A stretch of 64,000 nucleotides of DNA from JAUWGC01 sp963753055 (lineage in GTDB: Bacteria; Bacteroidota; Bacteroidia; Bacteroidales; B18-G4), in contig CAVWAP010000004.1 in assembly GCA_963753055.1 (NCBI GenBank), positions 930,001 to 994,000 on the forward strand, given 5' to 3'. The stretch's first letter is position 1. Each line of letters opens with the position of its first letter. Both the position numbers and the translations under genes were made by a program. Positions 47,798 through 54,758 of the stretch are shown piece after piece. Under the pieces are notes generated by a model. It searched no databases, was not told the origin of the DNA, and saw nothing but the letters and a program-made list of their open reading frames with translations.

Positions 47798-48334
47798 ATG
47801 AATAAACTAATGATAATAATCATGGTAATGCTGATCGGGGTTTCTACGGGTCTCGGACAGCCGGCCATGCCCGATATAATAATTAAGAACCTTGATGGCG
47901 AGTCTGTCTCTTCCAGCGAGGTACTCAACAAAGATGGCCATACCATTTTGTTTTTCTGGAGTATTGATGATGAAGAGAGCCTGCAGATGATCCATGATAT
48001 CAGTGATGCATGGGAAACCAACACTGATGAAGAGGTAGATGTTAAAGTTGTTGGTATTTGCGTTAATCCCAGCACCAGGGGAGATATGGTCAAGCCATAC
48101 ATTTTTGGCAATGATATACAATTTGCAAATTACATTGATGAAAACGGTGACTTGAAAAGAGCTATGAACATTTCTTCAGCGCCGTTTATCATGCTGATAG
48201 ACCAGGGAGAAGAACTGGTTTACATGCATAGCGGCTATTGTCCCGGAATATCGGGGCATGTCTGTGACCAGATCATCAATTACAAAAACAATACGGCTAT
48301 TAATTCCGGAAAGTACACCCTGGTAGGAAAGTAA
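47798..48334 (+). CDS. Periplasmic thioredoxin-fold protein lacking the CxxC motif
   Basis: 178 residues. Signal peptide (IIIMVMLIGVSTGLGQ), then a TlpA/AhpC-like fold: MPDIIIKNLDGESVSSSEV, HTILFFWSIDDEESLQMIHD and NISSAPFIMLIDQGEEL with the cis-proline segment. Where TlpA has WCxxC this protein has WSIDDE, so it cannot be a disulfide reductase. It could be a chaperone or regulatory homologue. Single gene; a strong hairpin (ACGAGGCAGCC / GGCTGCCTCGT) follows at 48427-48451. Confidence 0.8.
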   Translation: MNKLMIIIMVMLIGVSTGLGQPAMPDIIIKNLDGESVSSSEVLNKDGHTILFFWSIDDEESLQMIHDISDAWETNTDEEVDVKVVGICVNPSTRGDMVKPYIFGNDIQFANYIDENGDLKRAMNISSAPFIMLIDQGEELVYMHSGYCPGISGHVCDQIINYKNNTAINSGKYTLVGK

Positions 48335-48426
48335 TGACTGCCAGTAGAAAAGATTTGATTCAGGTAATTGAATCATAGTATAATCAAATCATTCGCTTTT
48401 TTCCATTTTTGATCAACATGTTAATT

Positions 48427-48451
48427 ACGAGGCAGCCGGTGGCTGCCTCGT
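48427..48451. terminator. Strong hairpin after the thioredoxin-fold gene
   Basis: An 11-bp stem ACGAGGCAGCC / GGCTGCCTCGT with a 3-base loop, extended by ATT / AAT. No long T run, so termination is plausible but not certain. Confidence 0.55.
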
Positions 48452-48572
48452 AATTCATTGTCCATTTTAGATTGTCCATTCTGCATTTTCCATGTATTTT
48501 TCTCGTCTCATGTCACGATTATTCCCCTTCGGCGAAGTCTATACCGAGCGTATACTCTAATAAATCCAAATT

Positions 48573-49568
48573 TTAAGCTACTTTATTTTTAAGTTCTCTT
48601 GGATCTAAGCAAATATAATTAGGATCCCAGGGATTACCCGTTTCTATAAGTTTATAAACTGTTCTTAAAAGTTTGTTAGCCACGTTTGTCATAATTAGGA
48701 AATGTGGTTTTCCCTCAAGCTCTTTCTTTTTGTAGTATAATCTATATTCTTTATTATGAGCAACCGCTGATTTGGCACACAAAAACAGCATTGATTTTAA
48801 GCTTTTATCACTCATTGAACTAACCTTTGATTTTTTTACCATCTGCCCTGAGGCATCAGGGAATGGACAAATGCCTGCGTAAGATGCAGCCTTTTTAGCT
48901 GTTGTTATTTTTTTAAAATTGACAGTTTTAATTAGTAATTCACAAGCGGTTACAGGACCTATGCCTTTAACACTTGTTGTGAGATTAAAATTCTTTTCAA
49001 GGCTTTTATCTGAACTAATAATCTTAAGTAATTGCATTTCTGTCTCGGCAATCTCTTCTGATAGCTGAGCTAAAAGCCGAGTACTTACCTTGTTTGCGTA
49101 GATAGACATTATTGGGAGCCTTTTAGTTCCCTTTAACTTTGTTAACAGCATCTTTCGTCCCTTAACCAGGTGACTTCGCAATGAATAGAGTTCCTGCAAT
49201 TCAGACATTGATTCACTATTAATCTTTGTTTCCTTTAACTGGTCATAAAAACGTTCGCCATACTCTCTAATGCGAGCTGCATCTATCTTGTCAGTTTTCC
49301 CTTTACGAAGTCCTAAACTATGTTTTATGCTGTATCCTGAGCATAGAGAGATGCGAATACCGGTTTGATTACATAAGAACAATAATAGATCTCCATACAC
49401 CCCTGTGTGCTCTGCAACAATAAGTGCCTCTCTGGAGATACTCTCAATGAACTCAGCAATATTATTCAGATCATTCTTAACCACAAGGTGCTGTTCTTTT
49501 CCTCTTTCATCAAGAAAGTTTACATCAAACTTCTCTTTTGACAGATCAATTCCATAAATTTGTCTCAT
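48573..49568 (-). CDS. IS110 family transposase
   Basis: 331 residues. N-terminal RuvC-like DEDD domain: GIDLSKEKFDV (first Asp), VAEHTGVYG (Glu) and KTDKIDAARI (two Asp). The C-terminal transposase_20 domain has VKGIGPVTACELL and SYAGICPFPDASG with the catalytic Ser. Both halves are intact, so the element may be active. In the IS110 group this enzyme is guided by a bridge RNA. Confidence 0.95.
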   Translation of the reverse strand: MRQIYGIDLSKEKFDVNFLDERGKEQHLVVKNDLNNIAEFIESISREALIVAEHTGVYGDLLLFLCNQTGIRISLCSGYSIKHSLGLRKGKTDKIDAARIREYGERFYDQLKETKINSESMSELQELYSLRSHLVKGRKMLLTKLKGTKRLPIMSIYANKVSTRLLAQLSEEIAETEMQLLKIISSDKSLEKNFNLTTSVKGIGPVTACELLIKTVNFKKITTAKKAASYAGICPFPDASGQMVKKSKVSSMSDKSLKSMLFLCAKSAVAHNKEYRLYYKKKELEGKPHFLIMTNVANKLLRTVYKLIETGNPWDPNYICLDPRELKNKVA

Positions 49569-49782
49569 AACATCAAGTTTATGAGGCTCCGGATTGAGTG
49601 ACCACTACCGTAATAATGGGTTTACCCCTAAATACTCTCTGGTTTTAACTCAATAAATTTACTGTTCTTAATACGCTCGATAGGCTCGAAACCTAGAAGC
49701 GAGGAAAAGTTAACGCAGTAAATGGAGTCTCTTTTTTATATCCTCTAAATTATTAAGAGTAAACCATTCTGCGAAACTAACG
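49569..49782 (-). ncRNA. Candidate bridge RNA region of the IS110 element
   Basis: About 210 non-coding bases upstream of the transposase ATG inside the element, where IS110-type elements (for example IS621) encode the bridge RNA that pairs with donor and target DNA. Short complementary stretches are visible (for example near 49665-49715, AATACGCTCGATAGGCTCG). I could not fold it or define the guide loops. Confidence 0.4.
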
Positions 49783-49845
49783 GAAGTCGAGGTACTCAGG
49801 GTGACAGCTCTGTTTTTTTTTGCGGGAGTATGGTCTCGCCCTTCG

Positions 49846-49935
49846 GCGAAGTCTATACCGAGCGAAGTCGAGGTACTCAGGGTGACAGGATAATACGCTT
49901 TTGTTTGTGTGGTCTCGGCTCCGCTCGACCATAAA
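49846..49935. repeat. GAGCGAAGTCGAGG / GGTCTCGGCTCCGCTCGACC repeat, left of the GIY-YIG gene
   Basis: An intact CCGAGCGAAGTCGAGGTACT copy, followed after about 25 bases by the opposite-strand version TCTCGGCTCCGCTCGACC. Same family as the arrays at 50298-50661 and 58705-58785 and as the copy split by the IS110 element. Confidence 0.85.
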
Positions 49936-49984
49936 AATATAGGTTTTATTTTGGAACGAATTGGATTTTGCGGTATTAATTATT

Positions 49985-50296
49985 ATGAGAGGTTATGTAT
50001 ATTTATTGGAATGCTGTGATCATACATATTATGTGGGCGTTACAAACAACCTGGCCAGGAGATTAAAAGAGCATGAAGAAGGGATTGATGAGTTTTGCTA
50101 TACATTTTCAAGAAGACCTGTAATTTTGAAAAACTATCTGGTTTTTGATAATTTTCATGAAGCAATCAAGGTCGAAAAGAAGCTCAAAAAATGGTCCAAA
50201 GCCAAAAAAGAAGCATATTTTAAGAAAGACTTAAAATCCCTTCATGAATTTTCAAAGTGTAAAAATCCCACCTCCCATAAAAACTATCAAAAATAG
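49985..50296 (+). CDS. GIY-YIG nuclease domain protein
   Basis: 103 residues, essentially a single GIY-YIG domain (UvrC/YhbQ type). GYVYLLEC and YYVGVT are the two motif strands; NNLARRLKEHEEG carries the catalytic Arg; EAIKVEKKLKKWSKAKKEA carries the metal-binding Glu. I chose ATG 49985 because the domain starts there; the frame opens at 49961. Single-domain members are very common in Bacteroidota and their function is not settled. The gene is bracketed by repeats of the GAGCGNAGTCGAGG family, with the right array beginning at its stop codon. Confidence 0.88.
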   Translation: MRGYVYLLECCDHTYYVGVTNNLARRLKEHEEGIDEFCYTFSRRPVILKNYLVFDNFHEAIKVEKKLKKWSKAKKEAYFKKDLKSLHEFSKCKNPTSHKNYQK

Positions 50297-50297
50297 C

Positions 50298-50661
50298 TTG
50301 CACCGAGCGGAGCCGAGGTGCAATATAGACACTCAACAGCGACTGTCACCCCGAGCGCAGTCGAGGGGCGAGGTGCAATATAGACACTCAACAGCGACTG
50401 TCACCCCGAGCGCAGTCGAGGGGCGAGGTGCAATATAGACACTCAACAGCGACTGTCACCCCGAGCACTTCGACCATGCTCAGTGTGAACTCCGTCGAGG
50501 GGCGAGGTGCAATATAGACACTCAACAGCGACTGTCACCCCGAGCACTTCGACCATGCTCAGTGTGAACTCCGTCGAGGGGCGAGGTGCAATATAGACAC
50601 TCAACAGCGACTGTCACCCCGAGCACTTCGACCATGCTCAGTGTGAACTCCGTCGAGGGGC
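50298..50661 (+). repeat. Five tandem units carrying CCCCGAGC...GTCGAGGGG hairpins
   Basis: After a single GAGCGGAGCCGAGG, two 55-bp units (50315-50369, 50370-50424) and three 79-bp units (50425-50503, 50504-50582, 50583-50661) follow head to tail. Each begins GAGGTGCAATATAGACACTC and ends TCGAGGGGC. The long form replaces GCGCA by a 29-base longer segment containing CTTCGACCATGCTCAGTGTG. Units of each class are identical or nearly so, implying recent expansion. There are no unique spacers, so this is not CRISPR. Confidence 0.92.
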
Positions 50662-50820
50662 CCGTAATTCATTGTCCATTCTAGATTGTCCATTCTGCAT
50701 TTTCCATGGGATTTTTTCACTGATCAGTGTTCAGTGTTTAGTGGTCACATGTTTCCGTTATTACGGGACAATGAATCCCATAATATTCCTATATTAGCCG
50801 CAATAAATAAGCATACAGAC

Positions 50821-51813
50821 ATGGCGACACATGGAAGGTTTGATAACCCTGTAGTGGCAGCACTTGCGGGGTTTAAGGATTTGTTTCGTAAGCAGGCGCT
50901 TGCAGAAAGATTAACTGATAATGACAGGTTTGATGGTAAGACTTGTCTTATTACAGGAGCTAATAGTGGACTGGGTTTCGCTTTAGCAGTGGAGGTGGCG
51001 AAGCGGGGCGGACATGTTATCATGGCCGGCCGGAGTGCAATTCCCCAGGCAGGAGAGAAGGTTAAAAGATTGAGCGGCTCTGATAAGGTGGAGATGATGT
51101 TTCTTGATCTCAGTAAAATCGATAGTATATATGAGTTGAGTAGGCAGTTGACAGTTGACAATAGGCGAGTTGATGTGCTGATATTGAACGCCGGAGTGGC
51201 TTTGCCGAAAGCCAGGAAAACAGATTCCGGCCTTGAAGAGATGTTCCTGGTGAATTACCTGTCCAATGTGATCCTCACAAACCTATTAATTGATAGTAAA
51301 GTTATTGATCTTGAGGGGGATAGATTGTTTAAGCCCAGGATTCTTTTTATATCGTCCGATTCGCACCAGGGTTCTTCGAAGATTGACTTTGATGAATTTG
51401 GCACTTACTATGATTACGGTCCGTCCAAAGGCATTTCCGACTACAGTTATTTCAAGTTTTTATTGAATACTTATGCTGTTGAATTGTCCCGTCGCATCAA
51501 CAAAGATGTTGTTAAAGCATGCATATTGGTTATTTGTCCCGGTCCCGTGCACAGTAATATCGTAAAGGAGGCCCCTTTCCTGCTCCGTATGACTTTAAAA
51601 GCCATATTCTGGGTGATATTCCGTTCGCCGAAAAAAGCTGCACTGCCGGTCGTTTATATGTCCATTTCACCGGATTACGAAGGCAAGACAGCGGAGTACC
51701 AGCATATGTTCAAGGAGAAGAAGATGGATGAGAAGGTTTATGATCCTGAAGATGGCAGTAGGCTTTGGGAAGAGTCCATTGCACTTTGGAAACAAGTGAC
51801 GCGTGACGCGTGA
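50821..51813 (+). CDS. Short-chain dehydrogenase/reductase
   Basis: 330 residues. NAD(P)-binding TGANSGLG near residue 45, LILNAGVA near 120, and catalytic Ser/Tyr/Lys in the region up to SDYSYFKFLLN near 215. It resembles the retinol-dehydrogenase/protochlorophyllide-reductase-like SDRs; substrate unknown. ATG 50821 is chosen; the upstream frame to 50686 runs through spacer DNA. The segment RQLTVDN at about 110 overlaps a GTTGACAGTTGACA word repeat at 51146-51161, so a repeat word lies inside a coding gene. Confidence 0.88.
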   Translation: MATHGRFDNPVVAALAGFKDLFRKQALAERLTDNDRFDGKTCLITGANSGLGFALAVEVAKRGGHVIMAGRSAIPQAGEKVKRLSGSDKVEMMFLDLSKIDSIYELSRQLTVDNRRVDVLILNAGVALPKARKTDSGLEEMFLVNYLSNVILTNLLIDSKVIDLEGDRLFKPRILFISSDSHQGSSKIDFDEFGTYYDYGPSKGISDYSYFKFLLNTYAVELSRRINKDVVKACILVICPGPVHSNIVKEAPFLLRMTLKAIFWVIFRSPKKAALPVVYMSISPDYEGKTAEYQHMFKEKKMDEKVYDPEDGSRLWEESIALWKQVTRDA

Positions 51814-51907
51814 CCTGTGACCAGAAAATCATACCTCAGATATCAGATATCATGAATCAGATATCAAGGGGGATTAACTTCGTTGATCCCAGTGGGGGGG
51901 CGCTACA

Positions 51908-52031
51908 AACGAAAAAGCCATGCCTCGTAAGACTCGGCACGGTCTTTTTTTGTATCCCTGCTCCTGAAAACAAGTTTTCCATCGCAGGAATACAAAAAAG
52001 GCCCTACCACCTTCGGTGGCACGGCTTTTTC
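51908..52031. terminator. Nested inverted repeat with terminator hairpins before the att site
   Basis: Arms GAAAAAGCCATGCCTCG ... TTTTTTTGTATCCCTGC (51908-51958) and GCAGGAATACAAAAAAGG ... GGCACGGCTTTTTC (51984-52031) are near reverse complements. Each arm holds its own short hairpin ending in a T run. It probably ended transcription of both the SDR gene and the tRNA-Arg before the element integrated. Confidence 0.65.
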
Positions 52032-52035
52032 GGTT

Positions 52036-52067
52036 GTGATCCGGGCGGGATTCGAACCCACGACCCG
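52036..52067 (-). repeat. Distal attachment site: 3' fragment of tRNA-Arg
   Basis: Thirty-two bases identical to the T arm and acceptor 3' strand of the tRNA-Arg at 62374-62447. The D arm and anticodon are missing, so it is not a functional tRNA. Confidence 0.95.
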
Positions 52068-52108
52068 TTATGAACTGGTTATTAATTGCTTACGAAGATA
52101 CAAAAAAT

Positions 52109-52134
52109 CAATTGTCCGAACAATTGTCCGAACA
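52109..52134. promoter_or_regulatory. Candidate integrase arm sites, left end
   Basis: CAATTGTCCGAA twice in tandem. The same motif occurs at 62240-62257 next to the integrase gene, about 40 and 120 bases respectively from the two attachment repeats. Confidence 0.6.
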
Positions 52135-52155
52135 CTTTTTTTAACTTGGGTGGAC

Positions 52156-52569
52156 TCAATCCTCAGTATGTAGCTTCTTATTCTCCCTTTCAAGATCTCT
52201 CATTCGCAGTTCAAGCTCATAAATCCTATCCTTGTATGAGCGAAGTTCTTCCTTATAAAACTCATGGATTACCTTCTTTATCGCCTTCCCTAGGGCTTTA
52301 TTGAATTCTGGTGTGACACTCTCAGCTTGCTTCTCCAAATCCTCAAATGTTGTATCTGCGGACTGAATGACCATTTTTAGATCCTCAAAAAAATAGGAAA
52401 CAGGCACATCAACAACTTTAGCTATCCGTTCCATAGTCTCTGTGCGAGCCTTGTTTTCCCTTATTATTCGTTGTAGTCCATGCTCAGTAATGCCAGCCTG
52501 CCGGGCCAATTCCTTTAATGTAATTTTTCTTTCATTACATATCTCCCTTATTTTAAATAGCTTAGCCAT
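52156..52569 (-). CDS. XRE-type helix-turn-helix regulator with C-terminal coiled coil
   Basis: 137 residues. HTH at residues 5-60 (TLKELARQAGITEHGLQRII), then a linker and a coiled-coil tail (DRIYELELRMRDLERENKKL). It looks like the repressor of the integrated element. It is divergent from the excisionase-like gene. The 108-base gap between them has near-direct repeats (TTGATTACATTA, TTTATTACATAA) that could be operators. Confidence 0.88.
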   Translation of the reverse strand: MAKLFKIREICNERKITLKELARQAGITEHGLQRIIRENKARTETMERIAKVVDVPVSYFFEDLKMVIQSADTTFEDLEKQAESVTPEFNKALGKAIKKVIHEFYKEELRSYKDRIYELELRMRDLERENKKLHTED

Positions 52570-52677
52570 ATTTATTTAAAATTATGCTGATAGATTTGAC
52601 AATTGATTACATTATTATTTAATTTGACCCTACAATATACAACATTTATTACATAAACCTGCAAAAACTTAATTAGA

Positions 52678-52923
52678 ATGGAAATCACAATGATAACTAA
52701 AGAAGAACTGAAGGAATTATTGAGGGATACCCTTCAGGAGCATGAAGAGCGAAAGAAGAAGTCTGAGATTCCAAGGCTGTACACCATTAACCAGGTTGCC
52801 AAGAAACTTGGGAAAGCACATGCAACCATAAAGAAATATGTAGAACGTGGCTTATTGAGGACCACCAAGACCGGAGAGATCCCTGAAGATGCTATCGAGG
52901 AGCTTTTAGAACGTTCTTTATAG
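52678..52923 (+). CDS. Small helix-turn-helix / excisionase-like protein
   Basis: 81 residues. An N-terminal charged helix (KEELKELLRDTLQEHEERKK), then a MerR/HTH_17-like domain: LYTINQVAKKLGKAHATIKK, YVERGLLRTTKTGEIPEDAI. Excisionases of Bacteroidota integrative elements have this shape. Divergent from the XRE gene, so the pair may control integration versus excision. A terminator follows at 52960. Confidence 0.8.
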   Translation: MEITMITKEELKELLRDTLQEHEERKKKSEIPRLYTINQVAKKLGKAHATIKKYVERGLLRTTKTGEIPEDAIEELLERSL

Positions 52924-52959
52924 CAAATGGCCAAAAATGGCCCTGTTAAAATCCTAATC

Positions 52960-52994
52960 AACCAGGAGATAACTTGTTTTCTCCTGGTTTTTTT
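52960..52994 (+). terminator. Terminator after the excisionase-like gene
   Basis: Ten-bp stem AACCAGGAGA / TCTCCTGGTT, loop of 10 bases, then a T run. Confidence 0.9.
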
Positions 52995-53139
52995 GTTTAC
53001 AGAAGCGTAAACCATCCAGAAATTCTGATTACCAGTGTCTACATGCATGTAGACTTTGCAAACAACCTGTAAACATCCATCTTTTACAGTAAGGCATGCT
53101 GGTTTATACAGGTAAACATGGGATTACATGGATTATTAG

Positions 53140-53375
53140 CGGGTATTTACGGGTATTAGCGGGTATTTACGGGTATTAGCGGGCATGTACGGGTATTTGC
53201 GGGCATGTACGGGCATTTGCGGGCATGTACGGGCATTTGCGGGCATGTACGGGCATTAGCGGACATGTACGGGTATTGGCGACATGTACGGGTATTGGCA
53301 GACATGTACGGGTATTGGCGGGTATTTGCGGGTATGTGCAGGTATATGCGGGTATGTACGGGTATACGTGGGCTA
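53140..53375. repeat. Minisatellite of GCGGGTATTTACGGGTATTA units
   Basis: About 20 degenerate half-units of about 11-12 bases, alternating GCGGGCATGT and ACGGGTATTT forms, so a period of about 22 also exists. The 5' units are more regular and the 3' units more diverged. No start codon with family support lies in it; a 68-codon frame across it is a by-product of the repeat. Confidence 0.9.
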
Positions 53376-53464
53376 CAGATTTAAGATTGATAATAGCACA
53401 GTGTTATCACCTTGGAATCTGGGGTGCTTGATATAGCTATCAGAGATATATCTATGTAATTCAC

Positions 53465-53776
53465 TAATTTCACCTGGTTTTCACCATGGATACCAAAGTG
53501 AAATTGGTTTCGAAACCAAGCTTGTAACCAATTTATATCAGTGCTTAGCGCGGTTTCATTTTTGTAATAAAATCTGCTAGCAATAACCGCCATTTTAAGT
53601 ACTCCTGGTTTCACTCTGATTTCACCTGGTTTTCACCGGGGATACCAAAGTGAAATTGGTTGTGAATCCAAGCTTGTAACCATTTTATATCAGTGCTTAG
53701 GGCGATTTCATTTTTGTAATAAAATCTGCTAACAATTTCCGTCATTGTAAATACTCCTGGTTTCACCCTGATTTCA
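53465..53776. repeat. Tandem duplication of about 156 bp
   Basis: Two copies, each starting GATTTCACCTGGTTTTCACC or similar, containing GATACCAAAGTGAAATTGGT, AAGCTTGTAACCA, TATATCAGTGCTTAG and TTTTTGTAATAAAATCTGCT, and ending ACTCCTGGTTTCAC. A third partial start (GATTTCACCTGGTTCCAC) follows and is cut by the IS21 element. No coding frame is conserved between copies. Confidence 0.85.
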
Positions 53777-53948
53777 CCTGGTTCCACTATATATGGAAAA
53801 ACCGGACAAGTTGACCACCTTTCGCCGGTGGAAACTGACCATTGGAAGCCGGGATTGATTGACCCCCCTATTTTTCATATAAACCACAAAGAACTTTTCT
53901 TGAGCTAATAATATTAACAAATATATTTTTTTATCAAGTTGTTTGCTA

Positions 53949-54683
53949 TTAATTGTTGAACTTTCTTTTTTTTCTCATTGAGTCACCAGTGATTTCCAGC
54001 CGATGGGCATCATGAACCAACCTATCCAGTATAGCATCCGCAAGGGTTTTTTCACCAATTACATCATACCACTGTTTGACAGGGAGTTGAGAAGTGATGA
54101 TGGTTGATCTTCTGAGGTGGCGGTCTTCAATTAATTCCATCAGCGCTGCCCGGTTTTGATTATCCAGGGGCTGCAGTCCGAAGTCATCCAAAATAAGCAG
54201 GTCCTGTTTTTCTATCCTGGATATCTCACGCATGTAGGATCCATCAGCCTTCATCATCTTGAGCTTGGCAAAGAGTTTAGTGATGTTCATGTAGAAGACT
54301 TTATAGCCCATCAGACAAGCCTGGTTTCCCAGGGCAGATGCTATATAGCTCTTACCGATCCCAGTTCTGCCTGTAATCAGGATATTTTCTGCTTTGGCAA
54401 TAAAATCACATTCCCCATAGCGCATTAGCTGATTCTTGTCCAGATCCCTCTCCGGACCAAAATATAGTTTTTCAATGCTGGCATTGTAACGGAACCTGGC
54501 ATTGCGGATATATCTTTCGATACGCCGGTTATGCCGGTCATCGTATTCCGAGGTGATCAAAAAGGAGGTCATCTCGTCTGGGGTCATTGCTGACATCCTG
54601 CCGTCTTCCAGGCAACTGCTAAAAGCACTGGCCATGCCGTAGAATTTCATGCTTTTCATCTTCTCAAGTGCTTCTGCATTCAT
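53949..54683 (-). CDS. istB: IS21 ATPase helper
   Basis: 244 residues. Walker A ILITGRTGIGKSYIASAL near 105, Walker B LLILDDFG near 170. IstB is a DnaA-like AAA+ protein that remodels target DNA and recruits IstA. It follows istA after 75 bases. Full length. Confidence 0.96.
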   Translation of the reverse strand: MNAEALEKMKSMKFYGMASAFSSCLEDGRMSAMTPDEMTSFLITSEYDDRHNRRIERYIRNARFRYNASIEKLYFGPERDLDKNQLMRYGECDFIAKAENILITGRTGIGKSYIASALGNQACLMGYKVFYMNITKLFAKLKMMKADGSYMREISRIEKQDLLILDDFGLQPLDNQNRAALMELIEDRHLRRSTIITSQLPVKQWYDVIGEKTLADAILDRLVHDAHRLEITGDSMRKKRKFNN

Positions 54684-54758
54684 ATTGTTTGATTTAAAAG
54701 ATTAATAAAATGGCCACCCACCAGGATGCATTGGATCATGATGAGTGGCCGATGAGGA

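Larger units (their letters stand above)
48551..49782 (-). mobile_element. IS110-family insertion sequence
   Basis: About 1.23 kb. The left flank ends CTTCGGCGAAGTCTATACCGAGCG at 48550 and the right flank resumes (G)AAGTCGAGGTACTCAGGGTG at 49783, which are the two halves of a repeat seen intact at 49846-49890. Both junctions carry CG, consistent with a dinucleotide core and no longer target duplication, as in IS110 elements. Only 22 bases follow the transposase stop, while about 210 non-coding bases precede its start. Confidence 0.85.

Noticed and set aside
50315..50661. Possible CRISPR array
   Set aside because: Units are contiguous and 55 or 79 bp long, without unique spacers or cas genes.
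52036..52067. tRNA-like sequence near the SDR gene
   Set aside because: Only the 3' part of tRNA-Arg is present; it is an attachment site remnant.
53140..53431. Open frame of 68 codons over the minisatellite and possible CRISPR
   Set aside because: The frame is a product of the short repeat; repeat units directly abut and have no spacers.
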